Assembly: GCA_947650365.1 (NCBI GenBank)
Contig: OX393555.1
Span: 83,829,995-83,893,994 of the forward strand
Direction of reading: 5' to 3'
From: Chamaelirium japonicum
Lineage: Eukaryota; Streptophyta; Magnoliopsida; Liliales; Melanthiaceae
DNA length: 64,000 nucleotides
Shown here: piece by piece, positions 52,259 to 63,077 of the stretch
Position numbering within the stretch: the first letter of the stretch is position 1
How the letters are laid out: each line of letters starts with the position of its first letter
Program-made: the position numbers and the translations under genes
Notes under the pieces: generated by a model
Database searches by the model: none
Seen by the model: the letters and a program-made list of their open reading frames with translations, nothing else
Told to the model about the DNA's origin: nothing

Positions 52259-52930
52259 ACGAATGAATTAGAATAGATTGTACGAATGAATTAGAATGGA
52301 TCGTACGAATGAATTAGAATGGATCGTACAAAGGAATTAGAATGGATCGTACGAATGAATTAGAATAGATCGTATGAATGAATTCGAATAGATCGTACGA
52401 ATGAATTAGAATGGATCTACGAAGGAATTAGAATGGATCATACGAATGAATTAGAATGGATATATTCGTGCAAATGAATTAGAATGGATCGTATGAATGT
52501 ATTAGAATGGATCGTATGAGTGAATTAGAATGGATCATACGAATTAATTAGAATGGATCATACGAATGAATTAGAATGGATCGTACGAATGAATTAGAAT
52601 GGATCATACGAATGAATTAGAATGGATACATTCGTGCGAATGAATTAGAATGGATTGTGCGAATGAATAAGAACAAATCGTGCGAATGAATTAGAATGGA
52701 TCGTACGAATGAATTAGAATGGATCGTGCGAATGAATTAGAATGGATCGTACGAATGAATTAGAATGGATACATTTGTGCGAATGAATTAGAATGGATCG
52801 TACGAATGAATTAGAATGGATCATACGAATGAATTAGAATAGATCGTACGAATGAATTAGAATGGATCGTACGAATGAATTAGAATAGATACATTCGTGC
52901 GAATGAATTAGAATGGATCGGACGAATGAC
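52259..52930 (-). repeat. Minus-oriented satellite block in Y1
   Basis: Pairs with 60529-61222. Ends GAATGACGTACGATCC. Confidence 0.87.
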
Positions 52931-53651
52931 GTACGATCCATTCCATTTCATTCGTATGATCCATTCTAATCCTTCGTACGATCCATTCTAATTCCTTCGT
53001 ATCCATTCTAATTCACTCATACGATCCATTCTAATTCATTCGTACGATCCATTCTAATTCATTCATACAATCCATTCTAATTCATTCGCATGAATGTATC
53101 CATTCTAATTCATTCGTACGATCAGTTCTAATTCATTCACAAAATCTATTCTAATTCATTCGTACGATCCATTCTAATTCATTTACACGAATGTATCCAT
53201 TCTAATTCATTCATACGATCCATTCTAATTCATTCATACGATCCAGTCTAATTCACTCATACGATCCATTCTAATACATTCATACGATCCATTCTAATTC
53301 ATTTGCACGAATCTATCCATTCTAATTCATTCGTACGATCCATTCTAATTCCTTCATACGATCCATTCTAATTCATTCGTACGATCTATTCTAATTCATT
53401 CGTACGATCCATTCTAATTCATTCGTACGATCCATTCTAATTCCTTCGTACGATCAATTCTAATTCATTCGTACGATCCATTCTAATTCATTATTACAAT
53501 CCATTCTAATTCTTTCACACGATCCATTCTAATTCATTCGTACGATCCATTCTAATTCATTCATGCAATCCATTCTATTTCATTCGTACGATCCATTCTT
53601 ACTCATTCGTACGATCCATTCTAATTCATTCACATGAATGTATCCATTCGT
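52931..53651 (+). repeat. Plus-oriented satellite block in Y1
   Basis: Pairs with 61223-61945 (721 versus 723 bp). Ends at CATTCGTACGAATG 53645-53658. Confidence 0.88.
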
Positions 53652-54567
53652 ACGAATGAATTAGAATAGATTGTACGAATGAATTAGAATGGATGGTACG
53701 AATGAATTAGAATGGATCGTACGAAGGAATTAGAATGGATCGTACGAATGAATTAGATTGGATCGTACGAATGAATTAGAATAGATCGTACGAATGAATT
53801 AGAATGGATCGTACGAAGGAATTAGAATGGATCGTACGAATGAATTAGAATGGATATATTCATGCAAATGAATTAGAATGGATCGTATGAATGTATTAGA
53901 ATGGATCGTATGAGTGAATTAGAATGGATCGTACGAATGAATTAGAATGGATCGTATGAATGAATTAGAATGGATACATTCGTGCGAATGAATTAGAATT
54001 GATCGTACGAATGAATTAGAATGGATCGTGCGAATGAATTAGAATGGATCGTACGAATGAATTATAATGGATCGTACGAATGAACTAGAATGGATACATT
54101 CGTGCGAATGAATTAGAATGGATCGTACGAATGAATTAGAATGGATCGTACGAATGAATTAGAATGGATCGTCCGAATGAATTAGAATGGATACATTCGT
54201 GCGAATGAATTAGAATGGATCGGACGAATGAATTAGAATGGATCGTACGAATGAATTAGAATGGATCAAATGAATGAATTAGAATGGTTACATTCATGCG
54301 AATGAATTAGAATGGATCGTACGAATGGATTAGAATGGATCGTATGAATGGATTAGAATGGATACATTCGAGCGAATGAATTAGAATGGATTGTACGAAT
54401 GAATTAGAATGGATCGTACGAATGGATTAGAATGGATCCTATGAATGGATTAGAATGGATACCTTTGTGCATATGAATTAGAATGGATCGTATGAATGAA
54501 TTAGAATGGATCATATTAATGAATTAGAATGGATCGTACGAATGAATTAGAATGGATACATTCGTGC
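53652..54567 (-). repeat. Minus-oriented satellite block in Y1
   Basis: Pairs with 61946-62912. CAAATGAATG, GGTTACATTCATGCG, GAGCG and CATATG markers. Ends CGTGCATGATCC. Confidence 0.87.
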
Positions 54568-55116
54568 ATGATCCATTCTAATTCATTCGCACGAATGTAT
54601 CCATTCTAATTCATTCGTACGATCCATTCTAATTCATTAATATGATCCATTCTAATTCATTCGCCCGATCCATTCTAATTCATTCATACGATTCATTCTA
54701 TTCGAATGGATCATGCAATCCATTCGAATTCATTCGCACGATCCATTCTAATTCATTCATACAATCCATTCTAATTCATTCATAGAATGCATTCTAATTC
54801 TTTCACACGATCTATTCTAATTCATTCGTACGATCCATTCTAATTCATTCGTACAATCCATTCTATTTCATTTGTACGATCCATTCTTACTCATTCGTAT
54901 GATCCATTCTAATTCATTCGTACGATCCATTCTAATTCATTTATACGATCCATTCTAATTCATTCGTACAATCCATTCTATTTCATTCGTACGATCCATT
55001 CTTACTCATTCGTATGATCCATTCTAATTCATTCGCACGAATGTATCCATTCTAATTCATTCATACAATCTATTCTAATTCATTCCGTACGATCCATTCT
55101 AATTCATTCGTACGAT
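54568..55116 (+). repeat. Plus block with change of partner
   Basis: The first ~95 bp match the X-unit opening (TTAATATGATCC at ~54638). From CGCCCG at ~54662 it matches 37145 onward instead. A minus island of ~16 bp is at 54701-54716. Confidence 0.85.
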
Positions 55117-55589
55117 CGTACGAATGAATTAGAATGGATCGTACGAATGAATTAGAATAGATTGTGCGAATGAATTAGAATGGATCGTACGAATGAATTA
55201 GAATAGATTGTGCGAATGAAATAGAATGGATCGTACGAATGAATTAGAATGGATCGTACGAATGAATTAGAATGGATCATACGAATGAGTAAGAATGGAT
55301 CGTACGAATGAATTATAATAGATCGTACGAATGAATTAGAATGGATCGTACGAATATATTAGAATGGATACATTCGTCCGAATGAATTAGAATGGATCAT
55401 ACGAATGAGTAAGAATGGATCGTACGAATGAAATAGAATAGATTGTACGAATAAATTAGAATGGATCCTACGAATGAATCAGAATGGATCGTGTGAAAGA
55501 ATTAGAATGGATTGTATGAATGAATTAGAATGGATCGTATGAATGAATTAGAATGGATCGTGCGAATGAATTCGAATGGATCGTACGAA
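55117..55589 (-). repeat. Minus-oriented satellite block
   Basis: Pairs with 37601-38026, with the doubled GAGTAAG series. Ends at GAATTC 55587-55592. Confidence 0.86.
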
Positions 55590-56115
55590 TTCATTCTAAT
55601 TCATTCATACAATCCATTCTAATTCTTTCACATGATCCATTCTAATTCATTCGTACGTTCCATTCTAATTCATTAGCACGATCCATGCTAATTCATTCGT
55701 TCGATCAATTCTAATTCATTAGCACGATCCATTCTAATTCATTCCCACGATCCATTCTAATTTATTCGTACGATCCATTCTTATTCATTGGTACGATCTA
55801 TTCTAATTCATACGCACGAATGTAACCATTCTAATTTATTCATACGATTCATTCTAATTCATTCGTATGAGCTATTCTAATTCATTCGTACGATCCATTC
55901 TAATTCATTCGTACGATCCATTGTAATTCATTCATACAATCCATTTAGATTCATTCGCACAAATGTATCCATTGAAATTCATTCGTACGATCCAGTCTAA
56001 TTCATTCGTACGATCCATTCTATTTCATTCGCACGAATATATCCATTCTAATTCTTTCGTACGATGCATTCTAATTCATTCGTACGATCCATTCTAATTC
56101 ATTCGTACGATCCAT
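55590..56115 (+). repeat. Plus-oriented satellite block
   Basis: Pairs with 38027-38547. Holds a 249-bp module (55814-56062). Breaks off at CCATTTACGAATAAAG. Confidence 0.86.
55814..56062 (+). repeat. 249-bp module, copy 5
   Basis: Same length; CCATTGAAATTC instead of CCATTCAAATTC. Confidence 0.88.
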
Positions 56116-56440
56116 TTACGAATAAAGTAGAATGGATCGTATGAATGAATTAGAATGGATACATTCGTGCAAATGAATTAGAATGGATCGTATGAATGAA
56201 TTAGAATAGATTGTGCGAATGAATTAGAATGGATCGTACGAATGAATTAGAATGGATACATTCGTGCGAATAAATTAGAATGGATTGTATGAATGAATTA
56301 GAATGGATCGTACGAATGAATAAGAATGGATTGTACGAATGAATTAGAATAGATTGCACGAATGAATTAGAATGGATCGTGCGAATGAAATAGAATGGAT
56401 ACAAATGAATTAGAATGGATCATACGAATGAATTAGAATG
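56116..56440 (-). repeat. Minus-oriented satellite block
   Basis: Ends GGATACAAATG ... GAATGACGATCC like 33580-33624. A 67-codon frame on the minus strand at 56201-56404 is repeat-derived. Confidence 0.86.
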
Positions 56441-56610
56441 ACGATCCATTCTTACTCATTTGTATGATCCATTCTAATTTATTCGCACGAATGTATCCAT
56501 TCTAATTCATTCGTACGTCTAATTCATTCGTACGGTCCATTCTAATTCATTCGCACAATCTATTCTATTTCATTCGTACGATCCATTCTTACTCATTCGT
56601 ATGATCCATT
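56441..56610 (+). repeat. 170-bp inverted module, copy 4; opens unit Y2
   Basis: Same length and internal short monomer as the other three. Exit ATCCATTATGGAT centred on 56610. Confidence 0.9.
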
Positions 56611-57160
56611 ATGGATACATTCGTGCGAATAAATTAGAATGGATCATACGAATGAGTAAGAATGGATCGTACGTATGAAATAGAATGGATTGTGCGAATG
56701 AATTAGAATGGATCGTACGAATGAATTAGAATGGATCGTGTGAAAGAATTAGAATGGATTGTATGAATGAATTAGAATAGATTGTATGAATGAATTAGAA
56801 TGGATCATACGAATGAATTAGAATGGATCGTACGAATGAATTAGAATGGATCGTACGAATGAATTAAAAAGGATACATTCGTGCGAATGAATTAGAATGG
56901 ATACATTCATGTGAAAGAATTAGAATAGATCGTATGAATGAATTAGAATGGATCCTATGAATGAATTAGAATGGATCGTGCGAATGAATTAGAATGGATC
57001 GTGCGAATGAATTAGAATGGATCGTGCTAATGAATTAGAATTGATCGAAAGAATGAATTAGCATGGATCGTGCTAATGAATTAGAATGGAACGTACGAAT
57101 GAATTAGAATGGATTGTGTGAAAGAATTAGAATGGATTGTATGAATGAATTAGAATAAAT
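56611..57160 (-). repeat. Minus-oriented satellite block in Y2
   Basis: Uninterrupted version of 47909-48875: no fold-back insertion. Ends AATAAATTCGTACGATCC. Confidence 0.87.
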
Positions 57161-58487
57161 TCGTACGATCCATTCGAATTCATTCGCACGATCCATTCTA
57201 ATTCATTTATACGATCCATTCTAATTCATTCATACAATCCATTCTAATTCTTTCCAACGATCCATTCTAATTCATTCGTAGGATCCATTCTAATTCATTC
57301 GTACAATCTATTCTATTTCATTCATAAGATCCAATCTTACTCATTCGTATGATCCATTCTAATTCATTCGGACGAATGTATCCATTCTAATTTATTCGTA
57401 CGATCGATTCTAATTCATTCGTACGATCCATTCTAATTCATTCGTACGATCCATTCTAACTCATTCGTCCGATCCATTCTAATTCATTCGCACGAATGTA
57501 TCGATTCTAATTCATTCGTACGATCCATTCTAATTCATTCGTATGATCCATTCTAATTCATTCGTAAGATCCATTCTAATTCATTTGTACGATCCATTCT
57601 AATTCATTCGTACGATCCATTCTAATTCATTCGTATGAATGTATCCATTCTAGTTCATTCGTACGATCCATTCTAATTCATTCGTACGATCCATTCTAAT
57701 TCATTCGCACGATCCATTCTAATTCATTTGTACGATCCATTCTAATTCATTCATACGATCCATTCTAATTCATTCGTACGATCCATTCTAATTCATTCGC
57801 ACAAATGTATCCATTCTAATTCATTCGTACGATCCATTCTAATTCTTTCACACGATCCATTCTAATTCATTCGTACGATCCATTCTAATTCATTCATACG
57901 ATCCATTCTAATTCATTCGTACGATCCATTCTAATTCATTCGCACAAATGTATCCATTCTAATTCATTCATACGATCCATTCTAATTCATTCGCACGATC
58001 CATTCTAATTCATTCGTACGATCCATTCTAATTCATTTGCACGATCTGTTTTTATTCATTCGCACAAACCATTCTAATTCATTCGCACGAATGTATCCAT
58101 TCTAATTCATTCGTACGATCCATTCTAATTCATTCGTATGATCCATTCTAATTAATTTGTATGATCCATTCTAATTCATTCGTACGATCCATTCTAATTC
58201 ATTCATACAATCCATTCTAATTTATTTGTACGATCCATTCTAATTCACTCATACGATCCATTCTAATACATTCATACGATCCATTCTAATCCATTTGCAC
58301 GAATATATCCATTCTAATTCATTCGTACGATCCATTCTAATTCCTTCGTACGATCCATTCTAATTCATTCGTACGATCTATTCTAATTCATTCGTACGAT
58401 CCATTCTAATTCCTTCGTACGATCCATTCTAATTCATTCGTACGATCCATTCTAATTCATTCGTACAATCTATTCTAATTCATTTGT
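57161..58487 (+). repeat. Plus-oriented satellite block in Y2
   Basis: Pairs with 48876-50151. CGATCTGTTTTTATTC near 58034. Exit CATTTGTACGAATG. Confidence 0.87.
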
Positions 58488-59820
58488 ACGAATGGATACA
58501 TTCATGTGAATGAATTAGAATGGATCGTACGAATGAATAAGAATGGATCGTACGAATGAAATAGAATGGATTGCACGAATGAATTAGAATGGATCGTACG
58601 AATGAATTAGAATGGATCGTGTGAAAGAATTAGAATGGATTGTATGAATGAATTAGAATGGATCGTACGAATGAATTAGAATAGATCGTACGAAAGAATT
58701 AGAATGGATCGTACGAATGAATTAGAATGGATCGTACGAATGAATTCGAATAAATCGTACGAATGAATTAGAATGGATCATACGAAGGAATTAGAATGGA
58801 TTGTACGAATGAATTAGAATGGATATATTCGTGCAAATGAATTAGAATGGATCGTATGAATGTATTAGAATGGATCGTATGAGTGAATTAGAATGGATCG
58901 TACGAATGAATTAGAATGGATCGTATGAATGAATTAGAATGGATACATTCGTGTGAATGAATTAGAATGGATCGTATGAATGAATTAGAATAGATTTTGT
59001 GAATGAATTAGAACTGATCGTACGAATGAATTAGAATGGATACATATGTGCGAATGAATTAGAATGGATTGTATGAATGAATTAGAATGGATCGTACGAA
59101 TGAATTATAATGGATCGTATGAGTGAATTAGAATGGATACGAAGGAATTAGAATGGATCGTACGAAGGAATTAGATTGGATCATACGAATGAAATAAAAT
59201 TGATCGTACGAAGGAATTAGAATGGATCGTACGAAGGAATTAGAATGGATCGTACGAATGAATTAGAATGGATATATTCGTGCAAATGAATTAGATTGGA
59301 TCGTATGAATGAATTAGAATGGATCGTATGAGTGAATTAGAACGGATAGTACGAATGAAGTAGAATGGATCGTACAAATGAATTAGAATGGATACATTCG
59401 TGCGAATGAATTAGAATGGATCGTACGAATGAATTAGAATGGATCGTACGAATGAATTAGAATGGATACATTCGTGCGAATGAATTAGAATGGATCGTAT
59501 GAATGAATTAGAATAGCTTGTGCGAATGAATTAGAATGGATCGTACGAATGAATTAGAATGGATTGTATGAATGAATTAGCATGGATCGTACGAATGAAT
59601 TAGAATGGATCGTACGAATGAATTAGAATAGATTGCGCGAATGAATTAGAATGGATCGTACGAATGAATTAGAATGGATCGTACGAATGAATTAGAATGG
59701 ATCATACGAAGGAATTAGAATGGATCGTACGAATGAATTAGAATGGATCGTACGATTGAATTAGAATGGATCATACGAATGAGTAAGAATGGATCGTATG
59801 AATGAATTAGATTGGATCGT
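58488..59820 (-). repeat. Minus-oriented satellite block in Y2
   Basis: Pairs with 50152-51432, with two or three extra monomers near 59400-59470. Ends GATCGTACAATCC. Confidence 0.87.
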
Positions 59821-59848
59821 ACAATCCATTCTAATTCATTAGCTTGGA
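59821..59848 (+). repeat. 28-bp plus island with hairpin, copy 3
   Basis: CATTAGCT - 7 bases - TGCTAATG at 59837-59859; one stem mismatch compared with copies 1 and 2. Confidence 0.85.
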
Positions 59849-60350
59849 TCGTGCTAATGAATTGGAATGGAATATACGAATGAATTAGAATGGATCGTAG
59901 AATGGATCGTACGAATGAATTAGAATGATTTAGAATGGATCGTACGAACGAATTAGAATAGATCATAGGAATAAATTAGAATGGATCGTGCAAATGAATT
60001 AGAATGGATACATTCGTGCGAATGAATTAGAATGGATCGTGCGAATGAATTAGAATGGATCGTATGAATGAATTAGAATGGATATATTTGAACGAATAAA
60101 TTAGAATAGATCATACGAATGAATTAGAATGGATCGTACGAATGAATTAGAATGGATAGTGCGAATGTATTAGAATCGATCGTACGAATGAATTAGAATG
60201 GATCGTACGAATGAATTAGAATGTATCATACGAATGAGTAAGAATGGATCGTACGAATGAATTAGAATGGATCATACGAATGAATAAGAATGGATCGTAC
60301 GAATAAATTAGAATGGATACATTCGTCCGAATGAATTAGAATGGATCATA
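59849..60350 (-). repeat. Minus-oriented satellite block in Y2
   Basis: Pairs with 51461-52054. Exits directly from CATACG into CGATCTATTC without the CCTAGTACG joint of Y1. Confidence 0.86.
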
Positions 60351-60528
60351 CGATCTATTCTAATTCATTCGTACAATCCATTCTTATTCTTTCACACGAT
60401 CCATTCTAATTCATTCCTACGATCCATTCTAATTCATTCGTGCAATCCATTCTATTTTATTCGTACGATCCATTCTTACTCATTCGTACGATCCATTCTA
60501 ATTCATTCACACGAATGTATCCATTCGT
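60351..60528 (+). repeat. Plus-oriented satellite block in Y2
   Basis: Pairs with 52055-52258. Ends CATTCGTACGAATG 60522-60535. Confidence 0.87.
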
Positions 60529-61222
60529 ACGAATGAATTAGAATAGATTGTACGAATGAATTAGAATGGATCGTACGAATGAATTAGAATGGATCGTACG
60601 AAGGAATTAGAATGGATCGTACAAATGAATTAGAATGGATCGTACGAATGAATTCGAATAGATCGTACGAATGAATTAGAATGGATCTACGAAGGAATTA
60701 GAATGGATCGTACGAATGAATTAGAATGGATATATTCGTGCAAATGAATTAGAATGGATCGTATGAATGTATTAGAATGGATCGCATGAGTGAATTAGAA
60801 TGGATCATACGAATTAATTAGAATGAATTATACGAATGAATTAGAATGGATCGTACGAATGAATTAGAATGGATCATACGAATGAATTAGAATGGATACA
60901 TTCGTGCGAATGAATTAGAATGGATTGTGCGAATGAATAAGAACAGATCGTGCGAATGAATTAGAATGGATCGTACGAATGAATTAGAATGGATCGTGCG
61001 AATGAATTAGAATGGATCGTACGAATGAATTAGAATGGATACATTTGTGCTAATGAATTAGAATGGATCGTACGAATGAATTAGAATGGATCGTACGAAT
61101 GAATTAGAATAGATCTTACGAATGAATTAGAATGGATCGTGCGAATGAATTAGAATGGATCGTATGAATGAATTAGAATGGATACATTTGTGCGAATGAA
61201 TTAGAATGGATCGGATGAATGA
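60529..61222 (-). repeat. Minus-oriented satellite block in Y2
   Basis: Pairs with 52259-52930. Ends GAATGACGTACGATCC. Confidence 0.87.
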
Positions 61223-61945
61223 CGTACGATCCATTCTATTTCATTCGTATGATCCATTCTAATTCCTTCGTACGATCCATTCTAATTCCTTCGTATCCAT
61301 TCTAAATCACTCATAGAATCCATTCTAATTCATTCGTACGATCCATTCTAATTCATTCATACAATCCATTCTAATTCATTCGCATGAATGTATCCATTCT
61401 AATTCATTCGTACGATCAGTTCTAATTCATTCACAAAATCTATTCTAATTCATTCATACGATCCATTCTAATTTATTCACACGAATGTATCCATTCTAAT
61501 TCATTCATACGATCCATTCTAATTCATTCGTACGATCCAGTCTAATTCACTCATACGATCCATTCTAATACATTCATACGATCCATTCTAATTCATTTGC
61601 ATGAATCTATCCATTCTAATTCATTCGTACGATCCATTCTAATTCCTTCATACGATCCATTCTAATTCATTCGTACGATCTATTCTAATTCATTCGTACG
61701 ATCCATTCTAATTCATTCGTACGATCCATTCTAATTCCTTCGTACGATCAATTCTAATTCATTCGTACGATCCATTCTAATTTATTCATACAATCCATTC
61801 TAATTCTTTCACACGATCCATTCTAATTCATTCGTACGATCCATTCTAATTCATTCGTGCAACCCATTCTATTTCATTCGTACGATCCATTCTTACTCAT
61901 TCGTACGATCCATTCTAATTCATTCACACGAATGTATCCATTCGT
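61223..61945 (+). repeat. Plus-oriented satellite block in Y2
   Basis: Pairs with 52931-53651. Ends CATTCGTACGAATG 61939-61952. Confidence 0.88.
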
Positions 61946-62912
61946 ACGAATGAACTAGAATAGATTGTACGAATGAATTAGAATGGATCGTACGAATGAA
62001 TTAGAATGGATCGTACGAAGGAATTAGAATGGATCGTACGAATGAATTAGATTGGATCGTACGAATGAATTAGAATAGATCGTACGAATGAATTAGAATG
62101 GATCGTACGAAGGAATTAGAATGGATCGTACGAATGAATTAGAATGGATATATTCGTGCAAATGAATTAGAATGGATCGTATGAATGTATTAGAATGGAT
62201 CGTATAAGTGAATTAGAATGGATCGTACGAATGAATTAGAATGGATCGTATGAATGAATTTGAATGGATACATTCGTGCGAATGAATTAGAATTGATCGT
62301 ACGAATGAATTAGAATGGATCGTGCGAATGAATTAGAATGGATCGTACGAATGAATTATAATGGATCGTACGAATGAACTAGAATGGATACATTCGTGCG
62401 AATGAATTAGAATGGATCGTACGAATGAATTAGAATGGATCGTACGAATGAATTAGAATGGATCTTACGAATGAATTAGAATGGATCGTACGAATGAATT
62501 AGAATGGATCGTAGGAATGAATTAGAATGGATACATTCGTGCGAATGAATTAGAATGGATCGGATGAATGAATTAGAATGGATCGTACGAATGAATTAGA
62601 ATGGATCAAATGAATAAATTAGAATGATTACATTCATGCGAATGAATTAGAATGGATCCTACGAATGGATTAGAATGGATCGTACGAATGGATTAGAATG
62701 GATACATTCGAGCGAATGAATTAGAATGGATTGTACGAATGAATTAGAATGGATCGTATGAATGGATTAGAGTGGATCCTACGAATGGATTAGAATGGAT
62801 ACCTTTGTGCATATGAATTAGAATGGATCGTACGAATGAATTAGCATGGATACCTTTGTGCATATGAATTAGAATGGATCGTACGAATGAATTAGAATGG
62901 ATACATTCATGC
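61946..62912 (-). repeat. Minus-oriented satellite block in Y2
   Basis: Pairs with 53652-54567. The CATATG marker unit is doubled (about 62801 and 62850). Ends ATTCATGCATGATCC. Confidence 0.87.
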
Positions 62913-63077
62913 ATGATCCATTCTAATTCATTCGCACGAATGTATCCATTCTAATTCATTCGTACGATCCATTCTAATTCATTAATATGATCCATTCTAA
63001 TTCATTCGTATGATCCATTCTAATTCATATGCACAAAGGTATCCATGCTAATTCATTCGTACGATCCATTCTAATTT
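62913..63077 (+). repeat. 165-bp plus island opening unit X3
   Basis: TTAATATGATCC and CATATGCACAAAGG as at 10323 and 18303. Exit CTAATTTAGGATCG. Confidence 0.88.

Larger units (their letters stand above)
47739..56440. repeat. Higher-order unit Y1 (~8.7 kb)
   Basis: Offsets to Y2 at successive joints: 8,702, then 8,285, 8,336, 8,388, 8,270, 8,294 and 8,345 bp. The first value is larger because of the private fold-back in Y1. Confidence 0.88.
56441..62912. repeat. Higher-order unit Y2
   Basis: Repeats the Y1 order from the 170-bp module to the CATATG-bearing minus block, then passes into X3 where Y1 had switched to the 37-38.5 kb type sequence. Confidence 0.88.

Noticed and set aside
3671..56610. 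Strand switches as pure assembly or read fold-back artefacts
   Set aside because: Artefacts would give perfectly symmetric arms at random places. Here the same joints recur with the same asymmetric flanks at many loci and in both polarities. A few single joints (for example 684, 52054, 56115) could still be errors.
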